Positions 57,158 to 64,000 of a stretch of DNA of 64,000 nt are shown piece after piece (within the stretch, counting starts at the first letter, position 1; every line of letters starts with the position of its first letter). The stretch covers positions 62,001 to 126,000 of the forward strand of contig NZ_QPIB01000007.1 in NCBI RefSeq assembly GCF_003671765.1, read 5' to 3'. Under the pieces are notes generated by a model. That model was not told where the DNA came from. It did not search any database and saw only the letters and a program-made list of their open reading frames with translations. The position numbers were made by a program, and so were the translations under genes. Source of the stretch: Xenophilus sp. E41. GTDB taxonomy: Bacteria; Pseudomonadota; Gammaproteobacteria; Burkholderiales; Burkholderiaceae_C.

Positions 57158-57187
57158 CGACCCGCATCCTGCACACTCCGAATCACG

Positions 57188-58399
57188 ATGAAGAGCCAAT
57201 CGATCAAGACCTGGGCCTGGGTGCACAAGTGGAGCAGCATCGTCTGCACCGCCTTCATGCTGCTGCTGTGCGTCACGGGGCTGCCGCTGATCTTCCACCA
57301 CGAGATCGGGCATCTGCTGGGCACGGAGGTGGAAACGCCGAAGATGGCGCCCGGCACGCCCCACGCCAGCCTGGACCAGGTGCTGGCGGTGGCGCGCGCC
57401 CAGCACCCCGACCGCGTGGTGCAGTTCGCCTCCAAGGACGCCGACGACGACAACCTCTGGTTCGTCACGATGACGCCCACACCGGCGCCCACCGACGACT
57501 TCCGCTCCGTGGCCATCGACGCGCGCACGGCGAAGGTGCTGGCGCAGCCGCGCTTCGACCAGGGCTTCATGTACGTGATGTTCAAGCTGCACGTCGACCT
57601 GTTCGCGGGGCTGCCGGGCAAGCTCTTCCTGGGTCTCATGGGACTGCTGCTGCTGGTGGCCGTCGTCAGTGGCGTGGTGCTGTACTCGCCCTTCATGCGC
57701 AAGCTGGACTTCGGCACCGTGCGGCGCGACAGGCGCACGCGCCTGAAGTGGCTGGACCTGCACAACCTGCTGGGCATCGTCACGCTGGTGTGGGTCTTCG
57801 TGGTGGGCGCCACCGGGATGATCAACACCTGGGCCGACCTCGTCATCAAGTACTGGCAGCACGACCAGCTCAGTGCCTTGCTGGTGCCCTACCAGGGCCA
57901 GCCGCTGGTGCCGGTGGCCGAGCGCGGCTCGGTGCAGCGCTCGATGGAGGCCGCGCAGGCCCAGGCGCCGGACACCAAGCTGTCGTTCATCGCCTTCCCG
58001 GGCACGGCGTTCTCGAGCCCGCACCACACCACCTTCTTCCTCAAGGGCAACGAGCCCTTCACCTCGAAGCTGCTGCAGCCGGTGCTGGTGGATGCGAAGA
58101 CGGCCGAGGTCACCGCCGCGCCGAAGCTGCCGTGGTACCTCACGGCGCTGCTGGTGTCGCAACCGCTGCACTTCGGCGACTACGGCGGCATGCCGATGCA
58201 GATCCTGTGGGCGCTGCTCGACATCGCCACCATCATCGTGCTGGGCAGCGGGCTGTACCTGTGGCTGCGCAAGGGGCAGCCCACGCACGAGCACAAGCCC
58301 CGGCCGGGCGCCGCCGGAGCCGCCGAGCCTGCGCAGGCACTGCCGCTGGCGCCGGCGGCCGCCACGCGCGCTTCCACGCAGCTGGAAGGCGCGCCATGA
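57188..58399 (+). CDS. PepSY-associated transmembrane protein (PiuB-like)
   Basis: A 403-aa inner-membrane protein with four main hydrophobic segments (WVHKWSSIVCTAFMLLLCVT near the N-terminus, then about 155-180, 195-215 and near 340-365) around a periplasmic PepSY-type domain. PiuB-like proteins accompany TonB siderophore receptors and are thought to reduce ferric siderophores or aid iron release in the periplasm. It follows the receptor by 30 nt and overlaps the next gene by 4 bp. A Pro/Ala-rich tail ends the protein. Confidence 0.9.
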   Translation: MKSQSIKTWAWVHKWSSIVCTAFMLLLCVTGLPLIFHHEIGHLLGTEVETPKMAPGTPHASLDQVLAVARAQHPDRVVQFASKDADDDNLWFVTMTPTPAPTDDFRSVAIDARTAKVLAQPRFDQGFMYVMFKLHVDLFAGLPGKLFLGLMGLLLLVAVVSGVVLYSPFMRKLDFGTVRRDRRTRLKWLDLHNLLGIVTLVWVFVVGATGMINTWADLVIKYWQHDQLSALLVPYQGQPLVPVAERGSVQRSMEAAQAQAPDTKLSFIAFPGTAFSSPHHTTFFLKGNEPFTSKLLQPVLVDAKTAEVTAAPKLPWYLTALLVSQPLHFGDYGGMPMQILWALLDIATIIVLGSGLYLWLRKGQPTHEHKPRPGAAGAAEPAQALPLAPAAATRASTQLEGAP

Positions 58400-58581
58400 A
58401 GCCGACGCGCTCCTTCACGGCGATGTGGGGCTGGCCGATCGCGATGGGCGTGCTCACCGCCATCGGGCTGGTGTCGGCCCTGTTCAGCGACGGCGGCTTC
58501 GGCGACATGCTGGCCTGGGTCACGCTGGGCATCCCGACGGCGGCCTGCCTCTGGTTCGGCTGGCTGCGGCGGCGCGGCTGA
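58396..58581 (+). CDS. Small membrane protein
   Basis: A 61-aa protein with two hydrophobic segments (MGVLTAIGLVSALF and LAWVTLGIPTAACLWFGWL) and basic ends (MKPTRSF, LRRRG). Its ATG overlaps the PepSY gene stop (ATGA), so it is translationally coupled to it; the function is unknown. Homologues of this type appear after PepSY genes in related bacteria as far as I recall. Confidence 0.75.
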   Translation: MKPTRSFTAMWGWPIAMGVLTAIGLVSALFSDGGFGDMLAWVTLGIPTAACLWFGWLRRRG

Positions 58582-58590
58582 AACGCCGGC

Positions 58591-58653
58591 TTCCAGGCCG
58601 AATCGGCCTGCGGCGCCCGCCGCGAGGGCGCGGGCAGCTATCGATTTCGTAGC
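58591..58653 (+). repeat. 63-bp dispersed repeat, intergenic copy
   Basis: It starts TTCCAGG, contains CCGAATCGGCC and GGCGCCCGCC, and ends in GCTATCGATTTCGTAGC. It fills the gap between the small membrane protein and the second receptor gene. Confidence 0.75.
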
Positions 58654-58691
58654 GAATACGCGAAGGCCACGCGGGGCGCGGCTCGCCCACA

Positions 58692-60863
58692 ATGCTTTGC
58701 ATGACGCCGAAGACCCTCCACCCCACCGTTGCCTGGCTGGCATGCGCCATGCCTGGCCTGGCCGCCGCGCAGACGAGCGCTGCCGATCCCGCCGCGGCGG
58801 CCACGCCGATGCTCGACGCGGTGACGGTCAGCGTCCCGCGCGGGCAGGTCTCGCCCTTCGACGTCGCGGGCTCGGTCGACCGGGTCGAGGGCGACGAGGC
58901 GCGCGACAGCCGGCTGCAGGCCCAGCTCACCGAAAGCCTGGCCGGCGTGCCGGGCCTGCAGCTGCAGAACCGCTACAACTTCGCACAGGACCTGCAGCTG
59001 TCCATCCGCGGCTTCGGCGCGCGCTCCACCTTCGGCGTGCGCGGCGTGCGCATCTACGTCGACGGCATCCCGGCCACGCTGCCCGACGGGCAGGGCCAGA
59101 CCTCCAACATCGACATCGCCTCGCTCGACCACATCGAGGTGCTGCGCGGGCCCTTCTCGGCGCTCTACGGCAACTCCTCGGGCGGCGTGCTGCAGGCCTT
59201 CACCGCGACGGGCGAGGGCCGGCCGCGGCTGCAGTACTCGGCGGCGGGCGGCAGCTTCGGCACCTGGCGCCAGGGCCTGCAGCTCAGCGGCGCGCAGGCG
59301 CTGGGCGGCACCGGCGGCGCGGCCATCGATTACCTCTTCAGCGCCAGCCGTTTCGACACCGAGGGCTGGCGCGAGCACAGCGCCGCGCGGCGCGACCTGG
59401 CCAACGGCAAGCTCGGCCTCACGCTGGACAACGGCGACCGCCTCACGCTGGTGGTCAACCGCGTGCGCATCGACGCGCAGGACCCGCTGGGCCTCACGGC
59501 CGAGCAGTTCGCGCTGGCCCCGCGCAGCGCGCCGCTGGCGCAGCAGTACGACACGCGCAAGACCGTCTCGCAGAGCCAGGCGGGCCTGCTGTACGAACGC
59601 CGCCTCGATGGTCGCAACCAGTTGCGCTTGATGCTCTACGGCGGCGAGCGCGAGACCACGCAGTTCCAGGCCATCCCACCCTCGGCGCAGCAGAACCCGT
59701 TGCAGGCCGGCGGCGTGATCGGCCTGGCGCGCAACTACAGCGGGCTGGACCTGCGCTGGACCGGCGAGTTCGCCCTGGCCGGCCGGCCCCTCGACCTGGT
59801 CGCGGGCCTCGGCTACGACCGCATGCGCGAATGGCGCACCGGCTACGAGAACTACCTCGGCCCGGCGGCGCGGCCGTGGCTGGGGGTGCAGGGCCGCCTG
59901 CGCCGCAACGAGCGCAACGAGGTCTGGAACCTCGACCCCTACGCCCAGGCCACCTGGCGCTTCGCCGACGCATGGACGCTGGAGGCGGGCGTGCGCCGCA
60001 GCAGCGTGCACTTCGACTCGCAGGACCGCTACGTGCTGGGCCGCAACCGGGACGACAGCGGCAGCGCCCGCTACGCGCGCACGCTGCCCGTGGCCTCGCT
60101 GCGCTGGCAGCCCATGCGCGACCTGGCGCTGTACCTGTCGGCCGGGCGCGGCTTCGAGACGCCGACGCTCAACGAGCTCTCGTACCGGCCCGACGGCACG
60201 GGCGGCCTCAACTTCGGCCTGCGCCCCTCGGTGAACGACAGCGTGGAGCTGGGCGCCAAGGCGCGCGTCGCGGGCGGGCTGCTCACCGCGGCCCTGTTCG
60301 AGACCCGCACGCAGGACGAGATCGTGACGGCCACCAACGTCGGCGGCCGGGCCAGCTTCCAGAATGCCGGCCGCACGCGCCGCCAGGGGGCCGAACTGGG
60401 CTGGCAGCACGAGACGGCGGGCCACTGGCGCACGCAGCTGGCCTACACCTGGCTCGACGCGCGCTACCAGGACGCCTTCTGCTCGCCCGCGCCGTGCACC
60501 GGTGCGAGCTTCGTTGCCGCCGGCAACCGGATCCCGGGCATCGCGCGGCAGTCGCTCTTCGCGTCCTTCGGCTACATGCCGCCGCAGGGCCTGCGGGCAG
60601 GGGTGGAACTGCGCGCGCTCGGCCGCATCCAGGCCAACGACCGCAACACGGCCAGCGCGCCGGGCTATGCCGTGGCGGCGCTCTATGCGGGCTATGTGCA
60701 GCGTTGGGAGCGCTGGGAATTCAACGCCTTCGCGCGCGTCGAGAACGTGGCCGACCGCAAGTACGCCGGCTCGGTCATCGTCAACGAGGGCAATGCGCGC
60801 TACTTCGAACCGGCGCCCGGCCGCAACTGGACCGTGGGCTTCGGCGGCGCCTACCGGTTCTGA
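58692..60863 (+). CDS. TonB-dependent receptor
   Basis: A 723-aa outer-membrane receptor: a signal peptide (TVAWLACAMPGLAAAQ), plug domain (LAGVPGLQLQNRYNFAQDLQ, LDHIEVLRGPFSALYGNSSG) and a C-terminal barrel ending in FGGAYRF. It resembles the FecA/PfeA-like group that imports metal chelates, but no Fur box is visible upstream, so it may not be iron-regulated like the first receptor. Start could be the ATG at 58692 or 58701. It is separated from the PepSY cluster by a 63-bp repeat. Confidence 0.9.
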   Translation: MLCMTPKTLHPTVAWLACAMPGLAAAQTSAADPAAAATPMLDAVTVSVPRGQVSPFDVAGSVDRVEGDEARDSRLQAQLTESLAGVPGLQLQNRYNFAQDLQLSIRGFGARSTFGVRGVRIYVDGIPATLPDGQGQTSNIDIASLDHIEVLRGPFSALYGNSSGGVLQAFTATGEGRPRLQYSAAGGSFGTWRQGLQLSGAQALGGTGGAAIDYLFSASRFDTEGWREHSAARRDLANGKLGLTLDNGDRLTLVVNRVRIDAQDPLGLTAEQFALAPRSAPLAQQYDTRKTVSQSQAGLLYERRLDGRNQLRLMLYGGERETTQFQAIPPSAQQNPLQAGGVIGLARNYSGLDLRWTGEFALAGRPLDLVAGLGYDRMREWRTGYENYLGPAARPWLGVQGRLRRNERNEVWNLDPYAQATWRFADAWTLEAGVRRSSVHFDSQDRYVLGRNRDDSGSARYARTLPVASLRWQPMRDLALYLSAGRGFETPTLNELSYRPDGTGGLNFGLRPSVNDSVELGAKARVAGGLLTAALFETRTQDEIVTATNVGGRASFQNAGRTRRQGAELGWQHETAGHWRTQLAYTWLDARYQDAFCSPAPCTGASFVAAGNRIPGIARQSLFASFGYMPPQGLRAGVELRALGRIQANDRNTASAPGYAVAALYAGYVQRWERWEFNAFARVENVADRKYAGSVIVNEGNARYFEPAPGRNWTVGFGGAYRF

Positions 60864-60870
60864 GGCCGGG

Positions 60871-60934
60871 CTTCAAGACCGAATCGGCCGGGAGCGCCCG
60901 CGGCTCATGCGCAGGCTGCTATCGAAAAATGAGC
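60871..60934 (+). repeat. 63-bp-type dispersed repeat, intergenic copy (64 bp)
   Basis: It starts CTTCAAG, contains CCGAATCGGCC and AGCGCCCGC, and ends in GCTATCGAAAAATGAGC, one base longer than the other copies. It lies between the second receptor and the lipoprotein gene. Confidence 0.7.
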
Positions 60935-60953
60935 TTGAGGCCGCGGCCGGCGC

Positions 60954-61169
60954 TCAGTTCTTGACGCACTCGAACATCACGTCGATGTTGCCCGGCGCCA
61001 TGCCCAGCATGCGGGCGCGGCCGCCTTCCTTGGCACAGTAGGCGCCGGCCTCGTTGGCCGAACTGGCGCGCAGCTTGCCGCCGGGCATGCGGACGACTTC
61101 GAAGGACGTGCCGCAGGCCGACAGGGCAAGGGGGGCAGCGAGGAGGCAGAGGGTCAGGAGGCGGGTCAT
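60954..61169 (-). CDS. Small lipoprotein
   Basis: A 71-aa predicted lipoprotein: a short signal with a clear lipobox LALSAC (Cys19), then a domain with two further cysteines (GAYCAKEGG and FECVKN) that could pair. The start at 61169 gives a normal lipoprotein signal; an in-frame ATG at 61193 adds eight residues. No function is known to me. It is co-directional with metK, 37 bp downstream of it on the minus strand. Confidence 0.8.
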   Translation of the reverse strand: MTRLLTLCLLAAPLALSACGTSFEVVRMPGGKLRASSANEAGAYCAKEGGRARMLGMAPGNIDVMFECVKN

Positions 61170-61206
61170 GGTGCGATTGTGAGACACGCCCATGGCGTCC
61201 AGGCTC

Positions 61207-62388
61207 TCAGAGCCCCGCCGCGGCGCGGAGCGCGGCCGCCTTGTCGGTTCGTTCCCACGTGAACTCCGGCTCTTCGCGGCCGAAGTGGCCGTAGGCGGCG
61301 GTCTTGGCGTAGATGGGGCGCAGCAGGTCCAGCATCTGGATGATGCCCTTGGGGCGCAGGTCGAAGTGCTCGGCGACCAGCGCCGACAGCTTGTCGTCGG
61401 GGATGACGCCGGTGCCTTCGGTGTAGACCGTGATGTTCATCGGCCGCGCCACGCCGATGGCGTAGGCCACCTGGATCTGGCACTGGCGCGCCAGGCCCGC
61501 GGCCACGATGTTCTTGGCCACGTAGCGTGCCGCGTAGGCGGCCGAGCGGTCCACCTTCGACGGGTCCTTGCCCGAGAAGGCACCGCCGCCGTGCGGGCAG
61601 GCGCCGCCGTAGGTGTCGACGATGATCTTGCGGCCCGTCAGGCCGCAGTCGCCCTGCGGGCCGCCGATGACGAAGCGGCCGGTCGGGTTGATCAGGTACT
61701 TGGTGTCCTGCAGCCACTCCTTGGGCAGCACCGGCTTGATGATCTCCTCGATGATGGCCTCGTTGAAGCTGGCCTTCATCTTGGTCGGCGACTCGCTCTG
61801 GTCCGGGTGGTGCTGGGTCGACAGCACCACGGTGTCGATGCTGTGCGGCTTGCCGTCGACGTAGCGCATCGTGACCTGGCTCTTGGCGTCGGGGCGCAGG
61901 AAGGGCAGGCGGCCGTCCTTGCGCAGCTGGGCCTGGCGCTCGACGAGGCGGTGCGCGTAGTAGATCGGCGCGGGCATCAGCTCGGGCGTCTCGTCGCAGG
62001 CGTAGCCGAACATCAGGCCCTGGTCGCCGGCGCCGGTGTTCAGGTGGTCGTCCGATGCGTGGTCCACGCCCTGCGCGATGTCGTTGGACTGCTTGTCGTA
62101 GCAGACCATCACCGCGCAGCCCTTGTAGTCGATGCCGTAGTCGGTGTTGTCGTAGCCGATGCGCTTGATGGTGTCGCGTGCGACCTGGATGTAGTCGACG
62201 TGTGCGTTGGTCGTGATCTCGCCGGCCAGCACCACCAGGCCGGTGTTGGTCAGCGTCTCGGCGGCCACGCGGCTGCGCGGGTCCTGCTCGAAGATCGCGT
62301 CGAGGATCGAGTCCGAGATCTGGTCCGCGACCTTGTCGGGATGGCCCTCGGAAACCGATTCGGAAGTGAAGAGAAAGTCGTTCGCCAT
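61207..62388 (-). CDS. metK: S-adenosylmethionine synthetase
   Basis: Condenses methionine and ATP to S-adenosylmethionine. The 393 aa start [20 protein letters not shown] and contain [17 protein letters not shown] and [20 protein letters not shown], hallmark ATP- and metal-binding signatures. Length matches the bacterial enzyme. The start at 62388 has AAGGAG upstream; a longer start at 62415 is not conserved. It is divergent from the acyltransferase genes. No SAM riboswitch-like motif was recognisable in its leader. Confidence 0.98.
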   Translation of the reverse strand: MANDFLFTSESVSEGHPDKVADQISDSILDAIFEQDPRSRVAAETLTNTGLVVLAGEITTNAHVDYIQVARDTIKRIGYDNTDYGIDYKGCAVMVCYDKQSNDIAQGVDHASDDHLNTGAGDQGLMFGYACDETPELMPAPIYYAHRLVERQAQLRKDGRLPFLRPDAKSQVTMRYVDGKPHSIDTVVLSTQHHPDQSESPTKMKASFNEAIIEEIIKPVLPKEWLQDTKYLINPTGRFVIGGPQGDCGLTGRKIIVDTYGGACPHGGGAFSGKDPSKVDRSAAYAARYVAKNIVAAGLARQCQIQVAYAIGVARPMNITVYTEGTGVIPDDKLSALVAEHFDLRPKGIIQMLDLLRPIYAKTAAYGHFGREEPEFTWERTDKAAALRAAAGL

Positions 62389-62583
62389 GAAAGAAAGCTC
62401 CTTGTGCAAGTCCATTGGCGCGTTGCCAGGCTTGGTGGAGTCTTGGCGAACGCTTTAGCGGAGTTGTTTAACGTCGCCCCGCAAGTAGTTCCATAACTCG
62501 GCGACAATTTGCATTCTATTCAAGCCGCGCAAGGCTCGCCTTGCCCGCGCGTCTGCCCCTCCCATCCCTGTTGCCGCCCCCGA

Positions 62584-63456
62584 ATGACCGCGCTGTTCCG
62601 TCTGCTCGCCCGTGTGCCGCTGCCGCTGATGCACGCGCTGGGCCGGGCCTTCGGCTGGCTCGTGTGGTGGCTGGCACCCGACTACCGGCGGCGCTTTCGC
62701 GATAACGCCGAGGCCGCGGGCTTCACGCCCGAACAGTGGCGCCCGGCCATCGGCGCGGCCGGCGAAATGGTGGCCGAGCTGCCCTGGCTGTGGGCCCGCC
62801 CGGCCGGCGAGAGCGTGCTGCCCAAGGTCGTGCGCTGGGAAGGCGCGGAAGTCTTCGAGGCAGCCCTGGCCGAACGCAAGGGCGTCATCATGGTCGTGCC
62901 GCACCTGGGCAGCTGGGAGATGTACGGCCAGGCCGTGGGCGAGCGCTTCGTCAAGGACCACGGACCGATCACCGCGCTGTTCCGGCCCTCGCGCAAGAAG
63001 TGGATCGCCGAACTCGTCGAGGGTTCGCGCGACCGGCCCGGTCTGCAGACGCTGCCCACCACCGTCAAGGGCGTGCGCGGCCTCATGCGCACCCTCAAGG
63101 AGGGCGGCTACACGGGCATCCTGCCCGATCAGGTGCCACCGTTGGGGCAGGGCGTGTGGGCACCGTTCCTGGGCCGGCCGGCCTACACCATGACGCTGCT
63201 GCCGCGGCTGGCGCAGACCACCGGCGCCAAGGTCTTCCTCGGCGTGTGCGAGCGGCTGCCGCGCGGGCGCTATGCGATCCGCTTCGTTCCCTTCACCGGC
63301 ACCGCGCTCACCGACCGCGAGGCCACGTCCGAGGCCGCGGCGGCCGCCATGAACGAAGGCATCGAGCAGCTCGTGCGCAGCCTGCCGGGCCAGTACGTGT
63401 GGGACTACGCGCGCTACAAGCAGCCCAAGAACGAGCCGATGGAGGTGGCGCAGTGA
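62584..63456 (+). CDS. Lipid A biosynthesis-type acyltransferase (LpxL/HtrB family)
   Basis: A 290-aa membrane-associated acyltransferase that adds a secondary fatty acyl chain to lipid A or a related glycolipid. The HX4E catalytic motif is VPHLGSWEMYG (His-Glu), preceded by an N-terminal hydrophobic anchor (FGWLVWWLA) and followed by FRPSRKKWIAELV and the terminal YVWDYARYKQP. GAATG at 62582 gives the start; an in-frame ATG at 62509 lies upstream without a ribosome binding site. A second family member begins 11 nt later. Confidence 0.9.
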   Translation: MTALFRLLARVPLPLMHALGRAFGWLVWWLAPDYRRRFRDNAEAAGFTPEQWRPAIGAAGEMVAELPWLWARPAGESVLPKVVRWEGAEVFEAALAERKGVIMVVPHLGSWEMYGQAVGERFVKDHGPITALFRPSRKKWIAELVEGSRDRPGLQTLPTTVKGVRGLMRTLKEGGYTGILPDQVPPLGQGVWAPFLGRPAYTMTLLPRLAQTTGAKVFLGVCERLPRGRYAIRFVPFTGTALTDREATSEAAAAAMNEGIEQLVRSLPGQYVWDYARYKQPKNEPMEVAQ

Positions 63457-63466
63457 AGGAGTCGGC

Positions 63467-64000
63467 ATGAGCCTCTCGGCCCGCCTGGGCATCGGCTTCA
63501 TGAAGGTGCTGGCGCACGTGCCGCTGCCGGTCACGCGCGCCCTGGGCGCCGTGCTGGGCCGCCTGCTGCACGCGGTGGCCAGGCCACGCCGGCACGTGGT
63601 GGACGTGAACCTCGCGCTGTGCTTTCCCCACAAGTCGCCCGAGGAGCGTCGCCACATCGCGCGCCGGACCTTCGTCTACGTGGCGCAGGCCTGGCTGGAC
63701 CGCAGCTGGCTGTGGCATGCACCGCCCGACGTCGTCGACCGCCGCATCCGCATCACCGGGGCCATCGGCGAGATCGACGAGGGCCACGACCCGACAATCC
63801 TGTTCGCGCCGCACTTCTACGGCCTCGATGCGGCGGCGACGGCGCTGACCAAGCACAACCCCAAGCCCTCGACCACCATCTACACCACGCAGCGCGACCC
63901 CATGGTCGACGAGTGGACGCGCCAGGGTCGCACGCGCTTCGGCAACGTCACCGTGCTGCACCGCGTCGACGGCGTGAAGGAGATCGTGGGCGGCCTGCGC
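63467..64000 (+). CDS. Lipid A biosynthesis-type acyltransferase (LpxL/HtrB family), partial
   Basis: The first 178 residues of a second LpxL/HtrB-like protein; the C-terminus is beyond the window. The motif HX4D is seen in FAPHFYGLDAAATAL, and RRHVVDVNLALCFPHKSPEE matches the N-terminal part of lipid A lauroyl acyltransferases. The ATG follows AAGGAG 11 nt after the upstream acyltransferase, so the two form an operon; this second one more closely resembles canonical LpxL. Confidence 0.9.
   Translation, partial: MSLSARLGIGFMKVLAHVPLPVTRALGAVLGRLLHAVARPRRHVVDVNLALCFPHKSPEERRHIARRTFVYVAQAWLDRSWLWHAPPDVVDRRIRITGAIGEIDEGHDPTILFAPHFYGLDAAATALTKHNPKPSTTIYTTQRDPMVDEWTRQGRTRFGNVTVLHRVDGVKEIVGGLR

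Noticed and set aside
62389..62583. SAM-sensing riboswitch in the metK leader
   Set aside because: No recognisable conserved stems or loops of known SAM riboswitch classes could be identified by eye; only a normal AAGGAG ribosome binding site was found.

Overview
The window is a high-GC chromosomal segment of a Gram-negative betaproteobacterium, most probably a Comamonadaceae member of the Variovorax/Acidovorax type. Evidence: trimeric general porins with short signal peptides, ubiquinone biosynthesis (Coq7), GroESL with both a perfect CIRCE and a sigma-32-type promoter, many periplasmic-binding-protein ABC importers, tandem lipid A-type acyltransferases, and a dispersed 63-bp intergenic repeat ending in a GCTAT-N7-ATAGC-like 17-mer. 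No phage, IS element, CRISPR array, tRNA or rRNA was seen; this is metabolic core/accessory chromosome.

Layout. 1-3.5 kb: a 5'-rearranged porin fragment (minus), a candidate small RNA with anti-Shine-Dalgarno motifs, an OsmC-like protein, coq7 and a complete porin. 3.5-12.3 kb: an oligopeptide-type ABC operon with two paralogous binding proteins, two permeases, two ATPases and an embedded M20 amidohydrolase. 12.4-19.6 kb: a Tat-exported DODA-type dioxygenase, zwf, and an iron(III)-type ABC importer whose ATPase is separated from the permease by a 125-bp palindromic element. 19.6-23.7 kb: HAD hydrolase, lipocalin, tal and pgi; with zwf these cover sugar-phosphate metabolism.

23.7-41.1 kb is the most unusual part. 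A minus-strand array of twelve genes (two IPNS-like 2-oxoglutarate/Fe(II) oxygenases, a VOC protein, a BMP-family nucleoside-type ABC importer, a cysteine hydrolase and a PotABCD-like importer, most joined by 1-8 bp overlaps or very short gaps) starts divergently from rutR. rutR is convergent with a complete rutABCDEF pyrimidine-degradation operon that has no rutG uracil permease. RutR-like palindromes lie upstream of rutA (41087-41102) and between rutR and the oxygenase array (35652-35667). I infer one pyrimidine/nucleobase-scavenging regulon in which ABC import replaces RutG and the oxygenases may feed modified bases into the Rut pathway.

41.3-52.5 kb: a DUF805 protein, then a polyol (sorbitol/mannitol) catabolic operon: ABC importer, mannitol-type dehydrogenase, PfkB sugar kinase, fructose-6-phosphate-aldolase-like protein, sorbitol-type SDR, AraC regulator and xylulokinase. 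52.6-54.8 kb: groES-groEL with heat-shock control. 55-61.2 kb: two TonB-dependent receptors, the first behind a Fur-like box and followed by a PepSY membrane protein and a small membrane protein; then a small lipoprotein. 61.2-64 kb: metK, divergent from two tandem LpxL/HtrB-type acyltransferases, the second cut by the window edge.
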